DNA of 64,000 nt from Bin87 sp965220505. GTDB lineage: Bacteria > Chloroflexota > Dehalococcoidia > Lucifugimonadales > UBA3495. Positions within the stretch are counted from its first letter, which is position 1, and each line of letters begins with the position of its first letter. A program made the translations under genes and the position numbers. The DNA is taken from the NCBI GenBank assembly GCA_965220505.1, contig CBDCQE010000003.1, positions 744,001 to 808,000 of the forward strand, in the 5' to 3' direction. This document shows positions 50,399 through 58,444 of this stretch, one piece after another. The notes beneath the pieces are model-generated. The model was not told the origin of the DNA and did not search any database. It saw only the letters and a program-made list of their open reading frames with translations.

Positions 50399-52825
50399 CT
50401 ATTCCTCCTCCCAGTCCACCACCCTGCGTTGCTTGAAATCGAGGATCTGATCGTCGCTGTACCCCAACTCCCGCAGGATGGGCCGGGTGTGCTGACCCTT
50501 GAGTGGTCCCGGTCCCGCCTTGCCCGACGTCTCCGAAAACTCCACCACGGGAGCGTACCGCCAGAACCTGCCGAACCGGGGCGCCGACACATCGGTCAGC
50601 ATCCCCTGCTCCCGCACATGGAGGTCGTCTTTGAAGAAGTAGTACATCCCGCGATCTTCGGCCCTTACGCACGCCACGTCCGCGGCCGTCAGCAACCGTT
50701 CCCAGTGCAACGGCTCGTTTGTGTCGAACACCCGGCCCAACTCCTCGGCCAGCGCGTCGTCGTGCTCCTGCCGCTTGTCGGCGATGGCAAACCGGGGATC
50801 ATCCAGCAGATCCGTCCGCTCGATGGTCTGGCACAGCGCCTCCCACTCGTCCTCGAACGGACACGCCAGGAACACCCAACCCGTTTTCGCTCGGTACAGC
50901 CGGTACAGCGCGTGCAGCCCGTACCCGTCCCGGTCCGGCAGCGGCCGCGCCGGCTTGCCCTCGTGCCAGTAGAAGTCGTCGATGTTGGCGTACGCGTTGG
51001 CCGCGATCATCGTCGACTCGACGTACTGCGCCGCGCCGGTGCGCTCCCGGGCGTACAGGCCCAGCAGCAGACCCACAGCGTTGACCATGGCCGTGTTGTG
51101 ATCGGCAGTGCCGTCATTGGCCCGCTTGAGCCGTTTCGAAACGGCGGCAATCTCGTCGATGGTCATTGGCTGATCCGGCGGCGGGAAAGCGTCCCGCCCC
51201 ATCTGCGCCACGCCGCCGCCCGATACCGCGCCGGCGATGGGCGCCATGGACGGCCGGTGTGAGTAGGGCCCGGTGGAGCCGTACCCGCCGGCGTACAGGT
51301 ACACCAGGTCGGGGTTGATCTCCTTTAGCTGCTCGTATCCGATGCCCGTCCGTTCGGGTGCGCCCGGCCGCATGCTGTGCAGCAGCAAATCGGCCCTGGC
51401 CGCCAGCTTGCCCATGATCTCCTGTCCCTCCTCGGTCTTGAGGTCAAGACAGATGCACTCGGACCCCGCCATGGTCCGGTGCGCCGAGAAGGGCAGGCCC
51501 TGCCGTCCCCAGTCGCCGCCCGGTGCCTCGATGCGGATCACCCGAGCGCCCAGTTCGGCCACCAGCGCGCAGCCCAGCGGTCCGTTGATCACCGTCGCCA
51601 GGTCCAGCAGCGTTATCCCCTCCAGCGCGCGCTCGGGCATCGGCTCCCTGGAGCCATTGGAACGACTCCCGTTGCTGCCACCCAACCGCGCCAGCACTTC
51701 CTCGGTGTGCTGGCCCAGAAGCGGAGCCGGTCCCGGCGTGCTGCCCGGCGTCTCTTTCATGCTCACCATAGGACCAAGCTGCCGGGTGTCGCCCACTGCC
51801 GGGACGTGGACACGCTGCACGTTGCCGTTGTGCACGATCTGCGGATGGGCCAGCGCCCGCTCCGACGTGTAGTAGGGCTCGGCGGCCACGTTGCCGGCCT
51901 CGCCCAGGAATATGTCCATCCACTCGTCCAGCGTCTTCTGCTGGACTTTTTCCAGCATGATCCGTTCCAGCGCGGCCACGGCATCCTGGTCCAGCCTGGG
52001 CGCCGTCTCGAACCGCGGGTCCTCGTAGATGAAGTCCATGTCCAGCCAGTGCATCATCGACCGGAACAGCCGCTCCACCACGTTGCCCAGCTGGATCCAC
52101 TGGCCGTCCTTCGTGCGCGCGGGCAGGTAGCCCGTGGGATTGGGCCGCCCGATGCCCACCCGGGGGTCCGGCGGGTATTCGTCGGGCCGGTTCTCCACCA
52201 TCTGCCCGTGGACCCAGGACACGTGGTCGTAGGTGGTCACGGCCTTCAGCATGCTGGTCTCCACCCGCTGGCCCCGGCCTGTCTTCTCCCGCACGTACAG
52301 GGCGGCAGTGATGCCGCGCAGCAGGGCCGTGGCGGCGGCGTGGCAAACGCCCTGCACCACCACGTAGTTGGGGCCCTCGCGCGGATTCTGCTCGGCGAAC
52401 ATCATCATCCGACCGCTCTTGGCGGCCACCACCGCGTCGTATCCCTTGTAGTTGGCGTACGGACCGTGGGAGCCGAAGCTGGTCAGCGTGGCATACACCA
52501 GCCCGGAGTGCACGTCGCGCAGGCTTTCGTAGTCTACGCCAAGCCGCTGGGCGACGCCCGGTCGGAAGTTCTCCACCACCACGTCGGCCAACCTCGACAA
52601 CTCCCGGGCCCGGTCTCGGCCCGGCTCGGTCTTCAGGTCCAGGACGACGCTCTTCTTCCCGCGGTTCCACTGTATGGAACCCGGCGCGTCTCGGAATTTC
52701 TCACCACCCGGCGGCTCGACCTTGATGACCTCCGCGCCGAAGTCGGACATCACCATGGTGGCCACGCCGCCGGCGCGCCCGCTGGTGAAATCCAGGACTG
52801 TGATTCCATCAAAGACCTGCGCCAT
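50399..52825 (-). CDS. Tandem-domain CaiB/BaiF-type CoA-transferase
   Basis: 808 aa, about twice the usual family III CoA-transferase length, with two full domains: 1 to about 385 and from about 400 (ALEGITLLDLATVINGP) to the end, joined by a Ser/Gly/Asn-rich linker. Both halves keep the N-terminal LD-x-T/A nucleotide fold, the NFRPG/SMRPG block and a C-terminal GQHT-EVL / GQHTRPIL end. The catalytic Asp of the family, in GQxVD, is Glu in both halves (GQRVETSML and AQYVESTM). It would move CoA from a donor acyl-CoA to a carboxylic acid. First gene of the operon that includes thiolase, DUF35 and M24-fold proteins. Confidence 0.9.
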   Translation of the reverse strand: MAQVFDGITVLDFTSGRAGGVATMVMSDFGAEVIKVEPPGGEKFRDAPGSIQWNRGKKSVVLDLKTEPGRDRARELSRLADVVVENFRPGVAQRLGVDYESLRDVHSGLVYATLTSFGSHGPYANYKGYDAVVAAKSGRMMMFAEQNPREGPNYVVVQGVCHAAATALLRGITAALYVREKTGRGQRVETSMLKAVTTYDHVSWVHGQMVENRPDEYPPDPRVGIGRPNPTGYLPARTKDGQWIQLGNVVERLFRSMMHWLDMDFIYEDPRFETAPRLDQDAVAALERIMLEKVQQKTLDEWMDIFLGEAGNVAAEPYYTSERALAHPQIVHNGNVQRVHVPAVGDTRQLGPMVSMKETPGSTPGPAPLLGQHTEEVLARLGGSNGSRSNGSREPMPERALEGITLLDLATVINGPLGCALVAELGARVIRIEAPGGDWGRQGLPFSAHRTMAGSECICLDLKTEEGQEIMGKLAARADLLLHSMRPGAPERTGIGYEQLKEINPDLVYLYAGGYGSTGPYSHRPSMAPIAGAVSGGGVAQMGRDAFPPPDQPMTIDEIAAVSKRLKRANDGTADHNTAMVNAVGLLLGLYARERTGAAQYVESTMIAANAYANIDDFYWHEGKPARPLPDRDGYGLHALYRLYRAKTGWVFLACPFEDEWEALCQTIERTDLLDDPRFAIADKRQEHDDALAEELGRVFDTNEPLHWERLLTAADVACVRAEDRGMYYFFKDDLHVREQGMLTDVSAPRFGRFWRYAPVVEFSETSGKAGPGPLKGQHTRPILRELGYSDDQILDFKQRRVVDWEEE

Positions 52826-52919
52826 CGCGCCCCCTTCACAGTTCGTGGGTCTGTCGCGCCATGGTACGGCGTTTTCGCCGCCGGCGCCATCAGTCGCCCC
52901 AGAGTCGCCGCTCCTTAGT

Positions 52920-52991
52920 GGTTACGCGCGCACCCGGTCTGCGGCGCGGGGAACGTCAGAAACAGGATTTGCGAAAGTGCGCACGCATGAG
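52920..52991. repeat. Short MITE-like element (copy B3)
   Basis: A reduced relative of element B1: left end TACGCGCGCACCCGG, then CGTCAGAAACAGGATTTGCG (52954-52973), then right end AGTGCGCACGCATGAG. The 30 bases before CGTCAG match those before the inner palindrome of B1. It lies between the CoA-transferase gene and the deacetylase gene, which are divergent. Confidence 0.65.
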
Positions 52992-53100
52992 CCCCAAGGG
53001 CTTCGTTGACGCCTCAAACCCAGCGGACTACACTGCCGGCCACCGTATCGGATAACCCGCGTGGGTTTCAAGAGACCCATCGCACAGGGAGGCGCTCATC

Positions 53101-54015
53101 ATGCCTTTGCCGCCGAACCGCGTAGATTACAGCCCAATCATCGACCGCCCCGTCATCAAGTGGCCCAACGACGCCAGGGTCGCCCTGTGGATCGCTCCCA
53201 ACGTCGAACACTACGAGTACGAGCCCGAATTCGACGGGCACCGCGACCCCTGGCCGCGCATGCCCTATCCCGACGTCCAGCAGTATTCCTACCGGGACTA
53301 CGGCAACCGGGTCGGCTTCTGGCGCATGGCCGATGTGCTGGACAAGCACAACATCCGCTGTTGCGTGTCCCTGAACATGGCCGTTCTCGAGCACTTCCCC
53401 GAGATCGGCGAAGCCATGGTGCAGCGCAACTGGGACTTCATGAGCCACGGCATCTACAACACTCGCTACCTGAACCACTACACTGAAGAGCAGGAGCGGG
53501 AGTTTTACCGCGACACCATCGACACCCTGAAAAAGCATACCGGCAAGCAGCTCAAGGGCATGCTGGGCCCGGCCATCTCCGGCACCGAGCGCACCCCCGA
53601 CCTGATGGCCGAAGCCGGCCTGATCTACCACACCGACTGGATGCACGACGACCAGCCCGTGCCGATCAGGGTCAACAGCGGGAAGCTCGTCTCCGTGCCC
53701 TACTCCATCGAGCTGAACGACGCGCCGCTGTTCCGCCAGCACTACGAGGGCGACTACTTCGCCGAGATCTGCAAGGCCCAGTTCGACCAGCTCTACCAGG
53801 AAGGAGCCCACAGCGGCCGCGTGATGTGCATCGCCCTGCACCCGTATCTCATCGGCCAGCCCCACCGCTCCCGGTACCTGGACGAGGTGCTCGGCTACAT
53901 AATGTCCCACGACGGCGTCTGGCAGACCACCGCCGACGACATCGCCGAGTACTACATCGCCAACTACTACGATGAAGCCGTCGCCCACGCGGCGAAGCTG
54001 AACAACGGCTCCTGA
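53101..54015 (+). CDS. Polysaccharide-deacetylase-like protein (PuuE/allantoinase type)
   Basis: 304 aa. The NodB-type fold opens with WPNDARVALWIAPNVEHYEYEP instead of the TFDDG of chitin deacetylases, and the second motif is MSHGIYNTRY. Later parts (GERTPDLMAEAGLIYHTDWMHDDQPVP-type, HPYLIGQPHRSRYLDEVL) match the PuuE-like group, whose members act on small amides such as allantoin rather than polymers. ATG 53101 follows GGGAGG. A paralogue of the same length lies at 54762, with a toxin-antitoxin pair in between. Substrate unknown. Confidence 0.85.
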   Translation: MPLPPNRVDYSPIIDRPVIKWPNDARVALWIAPNVEHYEYEPEFDGHRDPWPRMPYPDVQQYSYRDYGNRVGFWRMADVLDKHNIRCCVSLNMAVLEHFPEIGEAMVQRNWDFMSHGIYNTRYLNHYTEEQEREFYRDTIDTLKKHTGKQLKGMLGPAISGTERTPDLMAEAGLIYHTDWMHDDQPVPIRVNSGKLVSVPYSIELNDAPLFRQHYEGDYFAEICKAQFDQLYQEGAHSGRVMCIALHPYLIGQPHRSRYLDEVLGYIMSHDGVWQTTADDIAEYYIANYYDEAVAHAAKLNNGS

Positions 54016-54055
54016 TAACCAGGCAGCACAAACCATGCGACCAGGAGACAGCGCC

Positions 54056-54325
54056 ATGAGCCACTGGGACGATTGTGATGCCATCGAGCGGCGTTCCGAC
54101 AAAGTGAGTGGGGCTTGGATTTTCAGGGACACGCGGCTACCGGTCGTCACGCTATTTCAAGCCTTGAAGAAGAGCCCCACCATCGACCAATTCCTCGATG
54201 ACTTCGAAGGCGTCACTCGCCAGCAAATTGAAGCCGTCCTTAACCATGAAATCCTGAGCCTCGAACAACACTTCGAACATGAAGATACTATTGGACAACA
54301 ACGTACCGAGACTGCTCGCCTATAA
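54056..54325 (+). CDS. DUF433 antitoxin-like protein
   Basis: 89 aa with the DUF433 pattern: CDAIERRSDKVSGAWIFRDTRLPV followed by the helix-turn-helix-like FLDDFEGVTRQQIEAVLNHE. DUF433 proteins are the DNA-binding antitoxin half of modules with PIN-like toxins. ATG 54056 follows AGGAGAC. The downstream PIN-like gene starts 46 bases before this stop, so the pair is overlapped and co-translated. Lower GC than the flanking deacetylase genes. Confidence 0.88.
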   Translation: MSHWDDCDAIERRSDKVSGAWIFRDTRLPVVTLFQALKKSPTIDQFLDDFEGVTRQQIEAVLNHEILSLEQHFEHEDTIGQQRTETARL

Positions 54326-54605
54326 CTTGCCCAATCACGAAGTGGACACTGCATTCCGGCGCAACTGGCACACGCTCACGAACGGCGAACTCCTGGACCG
54401 GGCTGAAAGCGACGAATACCAACTGCTGATCACCGCCGACCAGAGGATTCCCTACCAGCAGAACTTGTCAAGTAGAAACATTGGCGTACTCATTATCACC
54501 AGGAACCAGAGGGAAGAGGTGAGCAACGTCATAACCGCAATAAACGACATCGTGAACACAATGAACCCAGGGGAGACCCGCATCCTGGAAATCGACCCCG
54601 CGTGA
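54279..54605 (+). CDS. DUF5615 PIN-like toxin
   Basis: 108 aa. It opens MKILLDNNVPRLLAYNLP, the DUF5615/PIN-like start with the metal-binding Asp, and continues with LDRAESDEYQLLITADQRIPYQQN, carrying the second acidic cluster and the TAD motif. PIN-like toxins of this type are putative metal-dependent RNases. The start overlaps the antitoxin gene by 47 bases and has no own ribosome site, consistent with coupling. Confidence 0.88.
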   Translation: MKILLDNNVPRLLAYNLPNHEVDTAFRRNWHTLTNGELLDRAESDEYQLLITADQRIPYQQNLSSRNIGVLIITRNQREEVSNVITAINDIVNTMNPGETRILEIDPA

Positions 54606-54761
54606 ACAGGTCAGGCTACGCTACCGGCAATCAAGCACACATCACTTTCCTGACAGCGGCCACGAAGTAAACTAAGTCGTCATTAGTTTCGAGACGAAGC
54701 TGCGGAGAACATAGACCCCAGTCTTGTTTTCTCCGTATCGCCCCCACAATGAGGTGTAGAG

Positions 54762-55676
54762 ATGCCCGCAGAACGGCGCTTCGGGATGGACCACCCGCAC
54801 TATGACTGGTCGCCTCTCAACAAGAGGGGCGTCCTGCGCTGGCCCGACAACGCGCGGGTCGCCCTTTGCGTGATCGTCAATCTTGAGCATCCGGAATGGG
54901 ACCCGCCGGAAGACAGCTTCACCACGCCCTTCGCCGGCGGCCTGGGCGCCCGGGGCTTCCCCGACTACGCCCGGCTGTCCCACCGTGAATACGGCCACCG
55001 GGTGGGCATCTTCCGTGTGCTGGAAACCCTGCGCAAGCACGGCATCCCGGCCACCGTGGCCATGGACGCCATGACCGCCGAGAACTACCCCTACCTGGTG
55101 CGGCATTGCCAGGAGGCCGGCGCCGAGATCATCGGCCACGGCGTATCGCTGTCGCAAATGATATCCAGCAACATGTCCGAGGACGCGGAGCGGGAGTACA
55201 TCAGCCAGTCGGTCGCCGCCCTCACCCGCGCCACCGGCAGCGCTCCCGCCGGCTGGCTGGGGCCGGAGTACGGCGAGTCCAACCGCACTCCGCAGCTGCT
55301 GTCCGAGGCCGGCCTGCGCTACGTCTGCGACTGGGTCAACGACGAGCAGCCCTACCCGCTGCACAGCCCCCACGGTGAGATGTTCACCCTGCCCATCATG
55401 TGGGAACTGGACGACATATCCGCCATGTGGGAACGTCGCGTGGTCGTCGGCCGGTACCAGCAGCTTCTGGAAGAGAGTTTCGAGACCCTGTACGAGGATG
55501 GCCAGCAGAACGGGCGGGTTATGGCGCTGAACCTGCACCCCTGGCTCATCGGCCAGCCCTTCCGCATCGGCTACCTCGACCGAGCCCTGGGCCGCATGAT
55601 TCGCCGCGGCGGCGTGTGGGCCGCCACCGGCTCGCAGATCGTAGACTGGTACCGGGACAACCCGCCAACCGCATAG
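54762..55676 (+). CDS. Polysaccharide-deacetylase-like protein, paralogue of 53101
   Basis: 304 aa with the same layout as the gene at 53101: LRWPDNARVALCVIVNLEHPEWDP at the first motif, IIGHGVSLSQM at the second, WLGPEYGESNRTPQLLSEAGL and LHPWLIGQPFRIGYLDRAL later. The HG of the second motif is kept while the first-motif Asp is replaced by a HPEW-type segment, typical of PuuE-like amidohydrolytic deacetylases. ATG 54762 follows GAGGTGTAGAG. It probably arose by duplication of the neighbouring gene. Confidence 0.85.
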   Translation: MPAERRFGMDHPHYDWSPLNKRGVLRWPDNARVALCVIVNLEHPEWDPPEDSFTTPFAGGLGARGFPDYARLSHREYGHRVGIFRVLETLRKHGIPATVAMDAMTAENYPYLVRHCQEAGAEIIGHGVSLSQMISSNMSEDAEREYISQSVAALTRATGSAPAGWLGPEYGESNRTPQLLSEAGLRYVCDWVNDEQPYPLHSPHGEMFTLPIMWELDDISAMWERRVVVGRYQQLLEESFETLYEDGQQNGRVMALNLHPWLIGQPFRIGYLDRALGRMIRRGGVWAATGSQIVDWYRDNPPTA

Positions 55677-55700
55677 GCGTTGCCCACACTTTCGTAAATC

Positions 55701-55810
55701 GTCAGAAGCAGGAATTTCCAGATTTGGGGATTATCAGGATTGGAACCGTTCCGTGATGGAGCTCTTCCAATCCTGCCCAATCATAAAATCCCGCAAATTC
55801 TGATTCTGAC
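55701..55810. repeat. Palindromic repeat, CGTCAGAAGCAGGA family (copy B2)
   Basis: Begins GTCAGAAGCAGGAATTTCC and ends GGAAT... replaced by GCAAATTCTGATTCTGAC, so the ends are inverted repeats over about 20 bases with mismatches. It matches the inner 108-bp palindrome of element B1 but lacks the CTCACGCGT outer ends. Confidence 0.75.
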
Positions 55811-55831
55811 ATTCCTCCGCCGCGGATCGGC

Positions 55832-56344
55832 TTACCGGGTAATCGCGTAGAGAAACTGGTCGATCACCTGCCCATCCTTGCTGACGCTCTTACGCAAGCG
55901 CCCCTCGCACTGGTAGCCGACCTTCTCCATCACCCGGGCCGAGGCCGGATTCCACTCGTACACGTACCCGTACACACGCACCAGGTCGAACTCCTCAAAC
56001 GTCCACTCAGTAAACGCGCGCAGCGCGGCGGTGGCGATCCCCCGGCCCCAGAAGGGCTCGCCCAGCCAGTAGCCAATCTCACCCGACCGGCGGTGAACGT
56101 CCCGCTGCGTCTGGAGCCCGATCCCCCCGATCAACTCAGTCTCTGAGGCAATGGCGAAGTCGGTTTCCGTGGCCTGCTGCGCCACCAGGTCAATCCAGGT
56201 CTCCGCGTGGGCCAAGGTATACGGATACGGAAAGGCGTCGCGCAGATTACGCGAAACGTTCCGATTGTTGGCGTGCCGGGACAGCGCCTCGGCGTCCTCC
56301 CTGCGGAAACTCCTGATCTGCCATTCACCCACATCTATACGCAT
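55832..56344 (-). CDS. GNAT family N-acetyltransferase (RimJ/RimL type)
   Basis: 170 aa. The acetyl-CoA-binding motif A is in GYWLGEPFWGRGIATAALRAF, followed by EFDLVRVYGYVYEWNPASARVMEKVGYQCEGRL, the typical RimL-like end of the GNAT fold. Such proteins acetylate ribosomal protein N-termini or small amines, including aminoglycoside-like compounds. Divergent from a second GNAT gene at 56518. No substrate indication. Confidence 0.9.
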   Translation of the reverse strand: MRIDVGEWQIRSFRREDAEALSRHANNRNVSRNLRDAFPYPYTLAHAETWIDLVAQQATETDFAIASETELIGGIGLQTQRDVHRRSGEIGYWLGEPFWGRGIATAALRAFTEWTFEEFDLVRVYGYVYEWNPASARVMEKVGYQCEGRLRKSVSKDGQVIDQFLYAITR

Positions 56345-56405
56345 CGTTCACGACCTGCTCCTTGGTATGCACGACAGGATACGCCTCTACTCGAGCGATT
56401 TGCTG

Positions 56406-56452
56406 ACAATATCCTGTGCATCCCATCCATCCCGTTCATCCCGGTAAAATAG
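56406..56452. repeat. Partial copy of the GCATGGATG repeat family (A4)
   Basis: ATATCCTGTGCATCC followed by CATCCCGTTCATCC recalls the arms of copies A1 and A2, without the rest of the element. It lies in the short region between the two divergent GNAT genes. Confidence 0.5.
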
Positions 56453-56517
56453 TCCACCCGGCATCTGGAGCCGGGTACGCCTCAGAAACCAACTCACGCC
56501 GACTACAGGAGATCGCC

Positions 56518-57129
56518 ATGGTGCCTGAATCCAACCCAACGCTCGACCCGCAACCGGTCACCCTGACCGGCAATCTGGTCCGCCTGGAACCCTTGGGTAC
56601 TCAGCACGCCGACGATCTTTACGCCGTAGGCACCGACGACTCCATCTGGCGCTATCTGCCCCGGCCGGCGTTCTCCAGCCCGGAGGATGCGCGGGAGTGG
56701 ATCGAGCAGAGCATGGCCCAGACCAGCCGCGGCGAACGGGTTGCATTCGCCGTGGTCCACCTGGAGACCGGTCAAGCCATTGGTTCCACGGCGTACCTGG
56801 ACATCGACCGGCCCAACCGCGCCCTGGAAATCGGGATGACCTGGTATGCCACGGCGTGGCAGCGCACCGGAGTCAACACTGAGTGCAAGTACCTCCTGAT
56901 GCGCCACGCCTTCGAGGACCAGGCGGCCCGGCGGGTCTGCCTCAAAACGGACAGCCGGAACCAACGCTCCCGCCAGGCGATCCTGCGACTGGGCGCCGTG
57001 GAAGAAGGCACCTGGCGCAACCACCGCATCGCCTGGGACGGAATGGACCGCCACTCCGTGTTCTACAGCGTCATAGACTCCGAGTGGCCCGACGTGAAGC
57101 AACGCTTGGAAAGTCTGATGCGGCGGTGA
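56518..57129 (+). CDS. GNAT family N-acetyltransferase
   Basis: 203 aa. The fold begins TLTGNLVRLEPLGTQHADDLY, acetyl-CoA motif A region reads GMTWYATAWQRTGVNTECKYLLMRHAFE, and the C-terminal part has RVCLKTDSRNQRSRQAILRLGAVEEG, a typical RimJ/RimL-like segment. ATG 56518 follows CAGGAG and is preferred to the longer frame from 56416, which runs into repeat A4. Different in detail from the divergent GNAT neighbour, so not a recent duplicate. Confidence 0.9.
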   Translation: MVPESNPTLDPQPVTLTGNLVRLEPLGTQHADDLYAVGTDDSIWRYLPRPAFSSPEDAREWIEQSMAQTSRGERVAFAVVHLETGQAIGSTAYLDIDRPNRALEIGMTWYATAWQRTGVNTECKYLLMRHAFEDQAARRVCLKTDSRNQRSRQAILRLGAVEEGTWRNHRIAWDGMDRHSVFYSVIDSEWPDVKQRLESLMRR

Positions 57130-57259
57130 CCTGCCCACGGACCGATGCCATCCCCCAATGCTGCCTGTACAGAACGGGTATACTGGCAAGGCGAATCGCC
57201 GTATCAAAGGGCGTACCGAGCCCGGGTTAAGCAGGCGAACATGACGGAGGAACACACCG

Positions 57260-58393
57260 ATGCACTGTGGAGTGATGGTCACCGGCTACAACCAGGGCGA
57301 CTGGCCGCGCCTGATGGCGGAGGACTACGACCGCCCGCCGGCCATACCTGATGCGGCCAACATGGACGACACCCTCTACATGGGTGAACTGGTCGAGCCG
57401 CTGGGGTTCGATTCCATTTGGGCCACGGAGCACTACGGTTCCGCCTACTCCATGCAGCCCAACCCGCTGCAGTACCTGGCGTACTGGGCCGGCCGCACCA
57501 ACCGGGTTGATGTCGGCACCGCAGTTGTCGTCGCTCCGTGGTGGAACCCCATTCGTCTGGCATCCGAGTTGTCCATGCTGGACATCCTGCTCCGGGGCCG
57601 GCGGCTCCACCTGGGCATCGGCAGAGGCATCGCGCCCCACGAATACGCCTCTCTGGGCTACCCCATCGGCGAGTCGCACAAGTACTTCTACGACGTGATC
57701 AACGCCATCAAGGCCGCTGACGGCGCCGAGCGTTTCGAGTTCAAGGGCGAGGTCTACGACATCCCGCCGACCACCATCCGGCCCCAGGCGCGCCATAAGG
57801 GCGAACTGACCCGGGATATAAAGGTGGCGTTCACCACCGAGGCGTCGGCGCGCATGGCCGCCGAAAACGGCCTGGGCCAGATGTTCGTCGCCGGCGACGA
57901 CGTCGAGGAGATGATCGCCAAGGTGCGCCGGTTCAACCGGATCCGCAAGGAGCTGGGCCTGCCGCCGGACCAGCCCACCACCCTGCTGTGGATGTACTGC
58001 GCCGAATCCCACGAGGAAGCCGAGGAAGGGTGGATCTACTTCCACAACCAGCTCATGGCGGCGCAGCACCACTACTTCGAGTGGAACAACCCGGGCTACG
58101 AGGGCATAAGCGGTTACGAGGAATACCTGACCCGCCAGCAGGCCGACGTGGGCACCGCCGACGCCAGTTTCAACGCCCGCCGCGCCACCCAGCCCATCGG
58201 CACGCCCGACGAGATCATCGAAAAGATCAGGAACCTCCAGTGGACCATCAGCCTGGAGAAGGTCGTGATCCACATGTTCTACGGCGGCATGCCCCGGGAC
58301 AAAGCGGAAAAGAGCCTGAAACTCTTTGCCGAGAAGGTCCTCCCCGCCGTGCAGGCCATGCCGACACCAATTAACCCGGCGTCCCTGGAATAA
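57260..58393 (+). CDS. LLM-class flavin-dependent oxidoreductase
   Basis: 377 aa of the bacterial-luciferase-like TIM-barrel family, which uses reduced FMN or F420. It shows GELVEPLGFDSIWATEHY near the N-terminus, the GTAVVVAPWWNPIRLASELSMLD block, the LHLGIGRGIAPHEYASLG flavin-phosphate region, and a C-terminal GTPDEIIEKIRNL. ATG 57260 follows GACGGAGG. Such enzymes oxidise aldehydes, sulfonates, nitrilotriacetate-like amines or ring compounds. The next gene, a MocA oxidoreductase, starts 51 bases on, so a joint catabolic role is likely. Confidence 0.92.
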   Translation: MHCGVMVTGYNQGDWPRLMAEDYDRPPAIPDAANMDDTLYMGELVEPLGFDSIWATEHYGSAYSMQPNPLQYLAYWAGRTNRVDVGTAVVVAPWWNPIRLASELSMLDILLRGRRLHLGIGRGIAPHEYASLGYPIGESHKYFYDVINAIKAADGAERFEFKGEVYDIPPTTIRPQARHKGELTRDIKVAFTTEASARMAAENGLGQMFVAGDDVEEMIAKVRRFNRIRKELGLPPDQPTTLLWMYCAESHEEAEEGWIYFHNQLMAAQHHYFEWNNPGYEGISGYEEYLTRQQADVGTADASFNARRATQPIGTPDEIIEKIRNLQWTISLEKVVIHMFYGGMPRDKAEKSLKLFAEKVLPAVQAMPTPINPASLE

Positions 58394-58444
58394 CCGTGCT
58401 CTCCCAGAACCTACCACAGTGATCATCACGCAGGAGCATCAGCC

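Noticed and set aside
51377..52918. Forward open frame of 513 codons opposite the CoA-transferase gene
   Set aside because: It is antisense to the tandem CaiB gene and has only His/Arg/Val-rich composition without motifs.
57170..57190. TATACT hexamer before the flavin monooxygenase gene as a promoter
   Set aside because: No -35 hexamer at an acceptable distance and no extended -10; such hexamers occur by chance.
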